Assembly: GCF_030412265.1 (NCBI RefSeq)
Contig: NZ_JAUHLN010000002.1
Span: forward strand, 310,001-374,000
From: Fictibacillus terranigra
Lineage (GTDB): Bacteria > Bacillota > Bacilli > Bacillales > Fictibacillaceae
Length of the DNA stretch: 64,000 nucleotides
Direction: 5' to 3'
The position numbers were made by a program, and so were the translations under genes. The notes under the pieces are model-generated. The model was not told the DNA's origin, did not search any database, and was given only the letters and a program-made list of their open reading frames with translations. Shown in pieces: positions 44,249 to 52,189 of the stretch; positions within the stretch are counted from its first letter, which is position 1, and every line of letters starts with the position of its first letter.

Positions 44249-45937
44249 TTAAAACAGCCCTACTGCTTTCCCGTCAGGGGTTACATCCATGTTTAATGCA
44301 GCCGGAGATTTCGGAAGCCCAGGCATTGTCATTACATCGCCAGTTAATGCCACAATAAAGCCTGCTCCGATCGAAGCCTTCAGCTCACGGATCGTAATGA
44401 TAAATTCTTCTGGGCGGCCCAGCAATTTCGGATCGTCAGAAAGAGAATACTGGGTTTTGGCCATACAAACAGGCAGGGTAGACCATCCTTGCATGTCAAA
44501 CTCTTTCAACTGGCCCAGGGCTTTTTGTGAAAACTGAACACCGCTTGCGCCATAAACCTTTTCAGCGATCGTTATTATTTTTTCTTCCAGCGGCTGATCG
44601 AGCGTATATAAGGGCTGATATTTATTGGTCCCATTTTCAATAATATCGAGCACCGTCTTTGCCAAGTCCTCTCCGCCTTCTCCGCCTTTGAGCCAAACAT
44701 CGGAAATCTCTACAGGAATGTTCCTTTCGCTGCACCACTTTAAGATGTACTGAATTTCCGAATCATGATCGGACACAAAACGGTTCACAGCGACAACAAA
44801 CGGCACCCCAAATTCCTGGATGGTTTCAATATGTTTTTGAAGATTGGACATCCCATCTGCCAATGCCTGAAGGCCTTCTATCGATAACTCGCTTTTGCCC
44901 TGGCCGCCATGCATTTTTAAAGCACGTGCGGTAGCAACGATCACAACAGCACTCGGATTCAGATCAGCATAACGAGCCTTAATATTCAAGAATTTCTCCG
45001 CCCCTAGATCGGCACCAAATCCGGCCTCTGTTACTATATAATCTCCGAGTTTGCATGCTAATTTTGTTGCGATGATGGAGTTGCATCCATGGGCGATATT
45101 TGCGAACGGACCCCCATGTATAATAGCTGGCGTATTCTCCAAGGTTTGCACAAGGTTTGGTCTGATCGCATCTTTTAAAAGCAGGGTCAATGCACCTTCG
45201 ACCTTTAAGTCAGCCACGGTTACCGGTTTATTTTCATACGTATACCCAACAACCATCCTCGCAAGCTTTTTCTTTAGGTCATCAAGATTCTTCGCCAGGC
45301 AAAAGATAGCCATCACTTCAGAAGCTACGGTAATATCGAAACCTTCCTCCCGAGGAACCCCCTGTACCGGACCGCCAAGACCAATCACAATTCGGCGGAG
45401 GGCTCTGTCGTTCATGTCAAGAACGCGCTTCCAGACGATTTTCCTGGGATCGATATTCAGTTCATTGCCTCTATGGATATGGTTATCAATGAAGGCTGCC
45501 AAAGCATTATTGGCAGTGGTTATCGCATGAATGTCTCCGGTAAAGTGAAGGTTAATATCTTCCATCGGTACGACTTGGGAGTACCCGCCTCCGGCTGCAC
45601 CGCCTTTAAGACCCATACTTGGTCCAAGGGATGGTTCCCTCAATGCAATAATGGCTTTTTCACCGATCCGGTTCAGCGCCTGCCCGAGACCGACTGTTAC
45701 CGTGGATTTCCCTTCGCCCGCAGGAGTTGGATTGATGGATGTTACGAGGACAACCTTCCCATCCTGTTTTGTTTTCAGTTTTTCGAACAGCCCGAGAGAA
45801 AGCTTAGCTTTATATCGGCCATACGGCTCCCAGTCCTCTTCTTCAATGTTCAATTGTGCTGCAATTTCTTCAATTCGAAGCATGTTCGCATCTTGTGCGA
45901 TCTCAATGTCCGATTTATGCTTGACTTCCTTTGCCAT
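44249..45937 (-). CDS. fhs: Formate-tetrahydrofolate ligase
   Basis: 562 residues. ATP-dependent formation of 10-formyl-THF. The P-loop [23 protein letters not shown] (about 65), the [23 protein letters not shown] block, and the folate-binding region [15 protein letters not shown] are all intact, and the length is typical. It feeds one-carbon units to purines and formyl-Met. Single gene; B. subtilis lacks fhs, while many other Bacillaceae have it. Confidence 0.95.
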   Translation of the reverse strand: MAKEVKHKSDIEIAQDANMLRIEEIAAQLNIEEEDWEPYGRYKAKLSLGLFEKLKTKQDGKVVLVTSINPTPAGEGKSTVTVGLGQALNRIGEKAIIALREPSLGPSMGLKGGAAGGGYSQVVPMEDINLHFTGDIHAITTANNALAAFIDNHIHRGNELNIDPRKIVWKRVLDMNDRALRRIVIGLGGPVQGVPREEGFDITVASEVMAIFCLAKNLDDLKKKLARMVVGYTYENKPVTVADLKVEGALTLLLKDAIRPNLVQTLENTPAIIHGGPFANIAHGCNSIIATKLACKLGDYIVTEAGFGADLGAEKFLNIKARYADLNPSAVVIVATARALKMHGGQGKSELSIEGLQALADGMSNLQKHIETIQEFGVPFVVAVNRFVSDHDSEIQYILKWCSERNIPVEISDVWLKGGEGGEDLAKTVLDIIENGTNKYQPLYTLDQPLEEKIITIAEKVYGASGVQFSQKALGQLKEFDMQGWSTLPVCMAKTQYSLSDDPKLLGRPEEFIITIRELKASIGAGFIVALTGDVMTMPGLPKSPAALNMDVTPDGKAVGLF

Positions 45938-46121
45938 GTATTAGATACCCCCTGTTATATATGTACCTGTTCTCATTCTACATAAAAACAATTATAAAAT
46001 GTAAACATTCTTGTCGATTCACATGAATTTAGTTTATCCATAATTTTGTTTTTACCAAGATGCGTTTATCGTATAATAGAATAGATGATCTTGTAATCCT
46101 ATAAAGGAGGAATCGAGTTTC

Positions 46122-46442
46122 ATGGCAAAAATTACGGTACAGGGCTTTGGAGAGTATGAAATTGAAAATGGAAAGAAACTGGTAATCGGACTTGAAGACA
46201 ATGGTGTGGACATCCTTCACCGCTGCGGGGGAAAAGCAAAATGTACGACCTGCCGGGTAGAGGTTGTTGCTGGAGATCTTGGCGAGATGAACGAGTTTGA
46301 ACGGAACATCATTGAAACCAAAGGTTTAGGCGAAGGTATTCGTTTATCCTGTCAGGTAAGAGTGGGACACGATGCTGAGATCCGCCCTGCCATGACCGTT
46401 TCAAAAGACGGTCTTGATGCAGGCCCCCGTCCTGCTGAATAA
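46122..46442 (+). CDS. 2Fe-2S ferredoxin
   Basis: 106 residues with the plant/adrenodoxin-type cluster ligands HRCGGKAKCTTC (C-x5-C-x2-C) and the fourth Cys in GIRLSCQVRVG. The Glu-Phe-Glu stretch between (GEMNEFERNIIETKGLGEG) is usual for the bacterial group. Electron carrier; partner unknown. AAAGGAGG is 9-10 nt before ATG. Confidence 0.9.
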   Translation: MAKITVQGFGEYEIENGKKLVIGLEDNGVDILHRCGGKAKCTTCRVEVVAGDLGEMNEFERNIIETKGLGEGIRLSCQVRVGHDAEIRPAMTVSKDGLDAGPRPAE

Positions 46443-46452
46443 AGATAGGAAG

Positions 46453-46490
46453 AAAGGCTCTCTTCTTTTTGGAAAGAGCCTTTTTCTTTT
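46453..46490. terminator. Terminator between ferredoxin and HD-hydrolase genes
   Basis: AAGGCTCT / AGAGCCTT stem with T run on the plus strand and A-rich tract on the other side. Confidence 0.75.
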
Positions 46491-46495
46491 ATTTT

Positions 46496-47140
46496 TTATT
46501 TGATCCCTTCCCATTCATGAAAGAATTCATCAAGGTACGTCTCCATCAGCTGATGCCTGGCTTCCGCTAATTTTTTTCCATGCTCTGTGTTCATGCGCCC
46601 TTTCAGGGTCAACAATTTCTCATAAAAATGATTGATGGCCGTCGATGGTCCATTTCGGTACTCGTCTTTTGTCATTTGGGACCGAACATGAATTTCCGGG
46701 TCATAAATCAATTGCCCGATATGTCCTGAATATGTGAATGCCCTTGCGATGCCGATCGCGCCTATGGCATCTAATCGGTCCGCATCCTGTACAACTTTTC
46801 CCTCTATCGTCTGCATCCCTTGGGAATTTCCGCCTTTAAATGACATGGATGAAATGATCTCAAGTATATGAATTTTATCAGTGGCTGTGATTTTATGGTC
46901 TGAAAGCCATGACGAAACCTTTTGCATTCCTGCTTCTTCAGAAGAATTAAGCTTTTCATCGGCGATATCATGGAGCAATGCTGCCATGCTGCAGATAAAG
47001 CGGTCCGCGCCTTCTTTTTCTGCGATGGTGATAGCCAGTTTATACACTCTGTAAATGTGCCACCAGTCATGGCCGCTGCCCTCCCCGCTTAACGTTTCTT
47101 TAACATATTGCTGGGCCTCTTCGATTATTTTACTTTCCAT
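46496..47140 (-). CDS. HD-domain phosphohydrolase
   Basis: 214 residues. Metal ligands H (GHDWWHIYRV), HD (ALLHDIADEKL) and the later D (DADRLDAIGAIG) form the HD site. Resembles E. coli YedJ and related cytosolic HD hydrolases, whose substrates are probably nucleotides. GAAAGGG precedes the ATG. No nucleotide cyclase or toxin partner nearby. Confidence 0.87.
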   Translation of the reverse strand: MESKIIEEAQQYVKETLSGEGSGHDWWHIYRVYKLAITIAEKEGADRFICSMAALLHDIADEKLNSSEEAGMQKVSSWLSDHKITATDKIHILEIISSMSFKGGNSQGMQTIEGKVVQDADRLDAIGAIGIARAFTYSGHIGQLIYDPEIHVRSQMTKDEYRNGPSTAINHFYEKLLTLKGRMNTEHGKKLAEARHQLMETYLDEFFHEWEGIK

Positions 47141-47212
47141 GGAATTTACCCTTTCTCATGATAATTGTTGGTTTCAATAGGCATACTAAAATAAAACAGG
47201 TAGGTGAATTGT

Positions 47213-47464
47213 ATGTCAGAACCGTATAACGATCTGAAGCAAGTCGACATGTCCATTCAAAGTGCACAACGAATTATCGGCCATGCCACCATGAGTATGG
47301 ACCCTGGTCAGCTTCATGCTGCGAAAGAGGCTTTGAATACTGCCAAACAGCAATACAATGAAATATTGAACCAGCAGACAGGGATGGATGGCATGTTCCT
47401 GGAGAATGCACGAGAAACCCTGGAGCAATGCGAGCAGCAGATCAACCAAGCCTTAAAACAATAA
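47213..47464 (+). CDS. DUF2564 family small protein
   Basis: 83 residues, helical: YNDLKQVDMSIQSAQRIIGHATMSMDPGQLHAAKEALNTAKQQ. This pattern fits DUF2564, a small Bacillaceae family of unknown function. ATG 47213 has AGGTGAA 6 nt upstream; monocistronic with terminator at 47464-47488. Confidence 0.7.
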   Translation: MSEPYNDLKQVDMSIQSAQRIIGHATMSMDPGQLHAAKEALNTAKQQYNEILNQQTGMDGMFLENARETLEQCEQQINQALKQ

Positions 47465-47488
47465 AAGCCGGTTATCCGGCTTTTTTTT
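47464..47488 (+). terminator. Terminator after the DUF2564 gene
   Basis: AAAGCCGG-TTAT-CCGGCTTT followed by T run; overlaps the stop codon region. Confidence 0.85.
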
Positions 47489-47490
47489 AA

Positions 47491-47781
47491 TCAATATGAA
47501 ACAGTAATCTCTTCTTCAATAGCATTCACATATGTATACGCGTTGCGTTTTGTCTTTATCTCATTCTGTTTAAATTCCTCTAGAAGAGCAATATAGTAGC
47601 TCCCATCAAACTCTCTTTGGACCTTCAGCGTAATTTCTATGGCGACGCTGACCATATAATCACTCATTCCAGTGAAGTGCTTACCAAATTCAATGAATGC
47701 CGTATCACTTTCTTTTAATTTAATCCCCTTTGAAGCCAGGTACTGGAAGTATTCCTCGATTGAAAACTGAGACAATTGCAA
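47491..47781 (-). CDS. Small conserved protein, possibly DUF6123
   Basis: 96 residues, soluble, alpha/beta-like: FSIEEYFQYLASKGIKLKESDTAFIEFGKHFTGMSDYMVSVAIEITLKVQREFDG. I suspect the DUF6123 family but cannot confirm. TTG start with AGGATGGG upstream. Follows YpeP on the same strand after 51 bp. Function unknown. Confidence 0.65.
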   Translation of the reverse strand: MQLSQFSIEEYFQYLASKGIKLKESDTAFIEFGKHFTGMSDYMVSVAIEITLKVQREFDGSYYIALLEEFKQNEIKTKRNAYTYVNAIEEEITVSY

Positions 47782-47832
47782 CCCATCCTATTCTTTGAAG
47801 ATTCAAGTAAATTGTATCAGTCAAAAATGCCT

Positions 47833-48495
47833 TTAATCAATGATTTCTTTTTTCCCATGGATCGTGTTTCCGTGAAGTGCCTGCGTTGCTAGGGAATCTG
47901 CCTCTTTATTTTCTTTTCTGTCGATGAGCTCATAGGAAGGTTTAATTCCAAGTCTCTTTAGTTTCTCTTCAATTTTGTCCATCCATTTTTGCAGTACTTC
48001 TTCATAGCAAGGCCATTCTCCGCTCATTTGATGGATCACCACCATGGAATCCCCTCTTACCGTGACGGGGGTCCTCTGTACACCCAGCCGTTCGAGTTCA
48101 TTGACAAGCAGCCAAAGAGCAGCATACTCTGATTCATTATTCGATTCAATCATATGGTAGGAGGCATTGGAGCGTACTCTGTATTTCTTGTCCGATTGTT
48201 TATAATACACCGCTGTTCCCTGCCCTGATAACCGCTCGTCTTTTTGGAACCCCCCATCGAAAAACGCGATGATCTCAGATGGTTCCGTTTCAATGACAGC
48301 CACCATCTTCTGAAGTTCTTTTTTTGACCAATAAACACCCGTTTCATCAAGAAAAGTAAGATTTCCCAGGCGGCCGGTTCTTTCAATATCAGCAGCGAGC
48401 TGCACCGCTTCAGCCACCGTCACGGGATCTGAAACAAACCGTATCATACTTTTTGATCTTGAGGGCTTATATTCCCATTCCAACGTAACCTTCAT
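47833..48495 (-). CDS. ypeP: RNase H-fold protein, YpeP-like
   Basis: 220 residues. N-terminal 80 residues are a small Bacillus-specific domain, followed by an RNase HI fold (about 83-205) with all four acidic residues: FFDGG (D), NESEYAAL (E), RGDSMVV (D) and EADSLA (D). Hence catalysis is possible although such proteins are often annotated as reverse-transcriptase-like. GGGAGGA lies 8 nt before ATG 48495. Transcribed divergently from the second RNase H gene, 82 bp away. Confidence 0.85.
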   Translation of the reverse strand: MKVTLEWEYKPSRSKSMIRFVSDPVTVAEAVQLAADIERTGRLGNLTFLDETGVYWSKKELQKMVAVIETEPSEIIAFFDGGFQKDERLSGQGTAVYYKQSDKKYRVRSNASYHMIESNNESEYAALWLLVNELERLGVQRTPVTVRGDSMVVIHQMSGEWPCYEEVLQKWMDKIEEKLKRLGIKPSYELIDRKENKEADSLATQALHGNTIHGKKEIID

Positions 48496-48577
48496 CACAG
48501 GTCCTCCCTGAATTTGTATTTCACATTTCTTATTGTATCCCAATTCGCTATAATAGAAAAAACAGGAGGGGATCGGA

Positions 48578-48976
48578 TTGATCGAAGTGTATATTGACGG
48601 AGCTAGCGCAGGTGATCCGGGGCCTTCGGGAGCAGGTATATTTATAAAACTTGGAAATGGAACGGTTGAAAAACACAGCGTTCCACTCGGAAGCATATCG
48701 AATCATGAGGCAGAATTCCGCAGCCTGCTGCTAGCTTTATCGATCTGTATAGAAAAGAACTATGACCCGGTTTCATTCAGAACCGATTCTCAAGCCGTGG
48801 AAAGAGCGGTAGAAAAGCGGTTTGCTAAAGATAAACGCTTTGACAGCATACTCCAGGAAGCATTACTGATGATCGATCAGCTTCAGCTGTTCTTCCTCAA
48901 ATGGATACCGAGTAAACAGAATAAGGTGGCGGACGACTTAGCCCGAAAAGCTGTCCATCTCAATAACGCACGATGA
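48578..48976 (+). CDS. ypdQ: RNase HI family protein, YpdQ-like
   Basis: 132 residues. Acidic sites: VYIDGAS (D), NHEAEFRSL (E), FRTDSQAV (D) and KVADDLARKA (D), matching a stand-alone RNase HI of B. subtilis YpdQ type. It lacks the basic protrusion of E. coli RNase HI. Its stop overlaps the start of the EamA gene by 4 bp (ATGA), so they share an mRNA. AGGAGGGG precedes the start. Confidence 0.85.
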   Translation: MIEVYIDGASAGDPGPSGAGIFIKLGNGTVEKHSVPLGSISNHEAEFRSLLLALSICIEKNYDPVSFRTDSQAVERAVEKRFAKDKRFDSILQEALLMIDQLQLFFLKWIPSKQNKVADDLARKAVHLNNAR

Positions 48977-49896
48977 AAAGAAAAGCAGCTGATTCTGGCC
49001 TTCTTCTCGTTGCATTGGTGTGGGGAACCACATTTGTCATTGTTCAAAACGCGGTTGCCTTCCTCCCTCCGTTCGCATTTAACAGCATCCGTTTTTTTCT
49101 GGCTGCCCTCATCTTGGGGGTCTGGACCGTTTTTTCACGTCATCAAAAAAAGGGACAAAAAAGAAATGAACGGATCTGGCACAAAGGAATCTCTCTCGGC
49201 TTCTGGCTTTACCTGGGATATGGTTTTCAAACTGTCGGTTTAGTTTATACGACATCCTCTAAGACTGCGTTTATCACCGGATTGAGTGTGGTGGTTGTTC
49301 CTGTAATGGCTGCGTTTTTATTAAAACAGAGGCTGACTGTTTCCTCGGCAGCGAGTGTTATCATGGCAGCAGCAGGTTTGTATCTGTTAACCGGCGGCAG
49401 CAGCTTGGCCATGAACAAAGGGGACTTTTTCGTCCTTCTCTGCGCATTTTCATTCGGGATGCACATTGTAATGACTGCAAAATTCGCTTCCGGTGCTCCC
49501 GTTTTATGGTTGACGCTCATACAACTGGCAGCCGTCTCCGTTTTAAGCATGATCACATCTCTTTTCCTTGAAAACTTCAGAGCTGTTTTCATATGGGAAG
49601 TCGTGCTTCAGAAGGAAGTTGTTATAGCTCTAATCGTTACCGCTATTTTTGCCACTGCTCTCGCCTTTTTGGCACAAACTTATTTTCAAGCCTACACAAC
49701 GCCTGCGCGAGTGGCTCTCATTTTTGCTCTCGAACCCGTTTTCGGTGCTCTGACCGCGTATTTATGGGCAAATGAAACCCTTGGTGCGAAAGGGATCACA
49801 GGGTGCATCCTTATTCTCGCCGGAATGGTCGCTGCCGAATTTCCGTTCGCAAAAATAGTAAAGAAAAGAAAAACAAAAGAGTGGGTTAATTCTTAA
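48973..49896 (+). CDS. EamA (DMT) family transporter
   Basis: 307 residues, about ten spans in two five-helix repeats: SGLLLVALVWGTTFVIVQNAV opens repeat 1 and GDFFVLLCAFSFGMHIVMTAKF repeat 2. EEP-type blocks (FALEPVFGALTAYLWANE) are typical. Exports amino acids or metabolites; substrate unknown. Coupled to the RNase H gene. Its last codons run into the 21-bp tandem repeats. Confidence 0.88.
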   Translation: MKRKAADSGLLLVALVWGTTFVIVQNAVAFLPPFAFNSIRFFLAALILGVWTVFSRHQKKGQKRNERIWHKGISLGFWLYLGYGFQTVGLVYTTSSKTAFITGLSVVVVPVMAAFLLKQRLTVSSAASVIMAAAGLYLLTGGSSLAMNKGDFFVLLCAFSFGMHIVMTAKFASGAPVLWLTLIQLAAVSVLSMITSLFLENFRAVFIWEVVLQKEVVIALIVTAIFATALAFLAQTYFQAYTTPARVALIFALEPVFGALTAYLWANETLGAKGITGCILILAGMVAAEFPFAKIVKKRKTKEWVNS

Positions 49897-49945
49897 CCCA
49901 CTCCGGTTAATTCTTAACCCACTCCGGTTAATGCCTAACCCACTC
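49877..49945. repeat. Three tandem 21-bp repeats at convergent gene ends
   Basis: Unit (C)GGTTAATTCTTAACCCACT(C), two identical copies and a third with GCC for TCT. Each has the inner palindrome GGTTAA / TTAACC, and the first forms GAGTGGGTTA / TAACCCACTC (49879-49904). The repeats carry the stop codon of the EamA gene on one strand and that of ypcP on the other, and probably act as a terminator. Confidence 0.8.
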
Positions 49946-50846
49946 TTACGTGTATCTCAAGCTCAGAAAGCTCGTCCAGCAGTTTAGATCGATCTACTTT
50001 AATCTGTATGTCATCAAAATTCAAATCTAGAATATCCGGAACATCGGTATATATCTTGCAAAGATCCTTGCTCAAAAACGCCATTTCTCTTCCTAACTGG
50101 AGTTTTTTAAAATACCTTTTATATTTCTCGTCCAGTTCATCTACCTTGTTATAGATTCCTTCAACATTTCCATATTGCTGGATAAGAGGAAGTGCCGCTT
50201 TTTCACCTACACCGGCCACACCGGGAATATTATCACTCTTATCTCCCAAAAGTGCTTTTACATCCACCCATTGCGATGGTTCTATGCCATAATCAGCCTG
50301 AAAATGAGTGAGTGTGTACTTTATTTCCCCTTTTTTTGCAGCGATCAGCTGAGAAGTTTTGCCGCAGAGTAATTGAAGCAAGTCTCTGTCATTGCTGTAA
50401 ATCATGCATTCTCCGCCTTTTTCTTCCCTCCATTTTTGTACGAATGTGCCAATAATATCATCCGCTTCATATTTTGGAATAGTAAACTGAGGAATGCCTA
50501 AGTTATTAAAGAAAGAAACGGCTGTTTCATATTGCTGGATCAAAGGCTCCGGCAATTCATTTCTCGTTCCCTTGTAATCCTGGAATTTTTCTTTGCGAAG
50601 CGTTTCGTTTCTCTTCACATCCCAAGCGATGGCCAAGTGAGTCGGCGTGTGGATTCTCACCAGCTGAAGCAGTTTTTGAATCTTGGCCCGAAGACCATTG
50701 ATGAATAAGCCTTTGGAGTTGCGTTGCAGCTGATGCAGCTCCTTTCCGTATGCCGTAGCGAAGTAACATCGGCTCAATAAATTAAACCCGTCAATAAGCA
50801 ATAGTTTTTCTTGTTTTTCTTCCAACTTTTTCCCACCATTCCCCAT
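49935..50846 (-). CDS. ypcP: 5'-3' exonuclease (PolA-type nuclease domain), YpcP-like
   Basis: 303 residues. Metal-binding acids are in LLLIDGFNLLSRCYF, PKYEADDIIGTFVQ and YSNDRDLLQLL. The helix-hairpin-helix DNA clamp is ALLGDKSDNIPGVAGVGEKAALPL. This is the stand-alone flap/5' exonuclease of Bacillus that can remove RNA primers. ATG 50846 has a weak ribosome site; TTG 50825 with GGTGGG 6 nt upstream is equally likely. A structured RNA with terminator lies upstream. Confidence 0.92.
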   Translation of the reverse strand: MGNGGKKLEEKQEKLLLIDGFNLLSRCYFATAYGKELHQLQRNSKGLFINGLRAKIQKLLQLVRIHTPTHLAIAWDVKRNETLRKEKFQDYKGTRNELPEPLIQQYETAVSFFNNLGIPQFTIPKYEADDIIGTFVQKWREEKGGECMIYSNDRDLLQLLCGKTSQLIAAKKGEIKYTLTHFQADYGIEPSQWVDVKALLGDKSDNIPGVAGVGEKAALPLIQQYGNVEGIYNKVDELDEKYKRYFKKLQLGREMAFLSKDLCKIYTDVPDILDLNFDDIQIKVDRSKLLDELSELEIHVRVG

Positions 50847-50922
50847 GCCTTATTAAAAAACCCAAGTTTTTTTATTTATTCAAGATTAATGATTTTTTTG
50901 TTTTTTCAAAATAACAAAACTA

Positions 50923-51178
50923 CAAAAAAACTTATTTTACGTGTAGTAAAATAAGCTGTTTATGTATGTCCGCTTTGCCGTAACTCATCCTGTCTTAAAA
51001 ACCCGTTCTCACAGGTGGGTATCCGCAGCTGTATTTTCATCTTCCTCTTACGAATGGAGAGGCACGATGTAATCAACAGACATGTAGGATTCCCTTAATA
51101 CACATATCGGTTTAAGACAAAATAAGAGCTACTAACATCGCAGACTGTTATTATAACGCGATATTATTCATTTGTAAA
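50923..51178 (-). ncRNA. Structured RNA with own promoter and terminator, upstream of ypcP
   Basis: Minus strand. Promoter TTTACA (51178-51173)-17 bp-TATAAT (51155-51150); RNA from about 51145 to the terminator (CTTATTTTAC / GTAAAATAAG, 50955-50931, then seven T). Nested pairings I can see: GTCTGC with GCGGAC (closing), GTAGCTC with GAGTTAC, TGTCTTAAA with TTTAAGACA, then a multiloop with TGTATT/AATACA and the hairpin CCTCT-N9-AGAGG. No open frame explains it. It could be a stand-alone RNA (6S RNA is one to test) or a cis leader of ypcP. Confidence 0.65.
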
Positions 51179-51183
51179 TACAT

Positions 51184-51324
51184 TTACTTCGTTTTTTTCC
51201 CGTGGCGATGGCCCTTGCTTTTGGATTCTTCCATTGAAGCAAACTCAGTATCACTTCGCTGTTCCATCTGTTTGGCATTGTTATTGCGCTGGGCATTGGC
51301 ATTCCCTTTTTTCTGTTTTCCCAA
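51184..51324 (-). CDS. Small gamma-SASP-like spore protein
   Basis: 46 codons from TTG 51324: GKQKKGNANAQRNNNAKQ, then MEQRSDTEFASMEESKSK and a basic tail ending HGKKTK. The DTEFAS block resembles the GPR protease cleavage site (TEFAS) in gamma-type small acid-soluble spore proteins, and the Asn/Gln-rich composition agrees. AGGAG is 8 nt before the TTG. Too short for standard gene calls. Gamma-SASPs are spore amino-acid stores; this one has only one cleavage motif. Confidence 0.6.
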   Translation of the reverse strand: MGKQKKGNANAQRNNNAKQMEQRSDTEFASMEESKSKGHRHGKKTK

Positions 51325-51440
51325 TGTATCTCAGCTCCTATTATCTAGAGTAAACCTATTGTTTCCTATCGTCAAAAAATAAATGTGTTACATAATTTTC
51401 CTGACCGCGGAAACCATAAAGAACAGGAGGTTGATGCAGA

Positions 51441-51692
51441 ATGTCAAATGCTTATTTATGCCCAAACTGTAAAACTAACCGTACCAGGTTTAATCTGATT
51501 GCACAAGTTCCGCAGTCTGTGAAATTAGATCCGGCTACAGGCTCAGTCGTTAATCAGTACGAAAATGCTGAAGACTTGGACCCTTTTCATATGCCTTATA
51601 ACGGTGCTAATCGGCTGGTTCAATGTGCAACATGCGGTGTGATCGGAGAAGAAACAACTTTTATAAAACGAGCGCAGAACAACCCTCTTTAA
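51441..51692 (+). CDS. Small zinc-ribbon-like protein, unknown function
   Basis: 83 residues with two CxxC pairs, LCPNCKTNRTRF at the start and VQCATCGVIGEE near the end, which likely bind zinc. The middle is polar (LDPATGSVVNQYENAEDLDPFHMPYN). ACAGGAGG lies 8-9 nt before ATG and a terminator follows. I do not recognise a named family. Confidence 0.75.
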   Translation: MSNAYLCPNCKTNRTRFNLIAQVPQSVKLDPATGSVVNQYENAEDLDPFHMPYNGANRLVQCATCGVIGEETTFIKRAQNNPL

Positions 51693-51722
51693 AAGATGAA
51701 CATCATCGTTCATCTTTTTTTT
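51693..51722 (+). terminator. Terminator after the zinc-ribbon gene
   Basis: AGATGAAC-ATCATC-GTTCATCT stem followed by seven T. Confidence 0.85.
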
Positions 51723-51789
51723 GCCTGAAAAAGGAATTCAGCCCCACGCGGCGAAATGTACCATGAAAACCAAAGGAGGAATGAAACGA

Positions 51790-52179
51790 TTGCAGGTAAA
51801 AAATAGTAAATCCCATCTTTTTAAAATCCCGAGGTGCAATATTCATAATGATGAATTTCAAATTGTTTCCCAGTATTATGAAAGTGAATATCTGGCGTAT
51901 CGAACGTTTATCGTGTCCAAAGCAGGTACACCCTATCTCCTCTATGAACTCGGCATTACCTACGGTGCGGCATACGAGCTGAATCAACATTATCCACTTC
52001 ATGTCCCCGCTTTTCTTCTTCCTCTTGGCTTGAATTTTGTTTATGAAATGCTGAAAGTCCCCTGTCCACCTCATTTTTCGTCCTTAATCATGAAACAGCA
52101 CATCCATTCTTTATCCATCCATTGGAGCAAGCTCCCTCCGATCACAGATCATTTCACGACTCATTCATTCCACAGTTAA
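51790..52179 (+). CDS. Hypothetical protein, unknown function
   Basis: About 129 residues from TTG 51790, which sits 10 nt after AAAGGAGG; the ATG at 51781 abuts that site. Soluble, with ESEYLAYRTFIVSKAGTPYLLYELGITYGAAYELNQHYPLHVPAF. It is rich in His, Tyr and Pro, with a His-rich end (HFTTHSFHS). No known family. It ends 11 bp before the convergent yodQ-type gene. Confidence 0.5.
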   Translation: MQVKNSKSHLFKIPRCNIHNDEFQIVSQYYESEYLAYRTFIVSKAGTPYLLYELGITYGAAYELNQHYPLHVPAFLLPLGLNFVYEMLKVPCPPHFSSLIMKQHIHSLSIHWSKLPPITDHFTTHSFHS

Positions 52180-52189
52180 AGAAAACTTT

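Noticed and set aside
45051-45530. 159-residue plus-strand frame inside fhs
   Set aside because: Antisense shadow of a highly conserved coding gene.
49877-49945. Short CRISPR-like array
   Set aside because: The 21-bp units abut with no spacers, only three copies, and no cas genes; they are simple tandem repeats at a terminator.
50923-51178. Assignment of the structured RNA as 6S RNA or T-box
   Set aside because: The closed outer stem and length fit 6S RNA loosely, but I could not find its conserved bubble sequences, nor the T-box GGTGG sequence; the family is left open.
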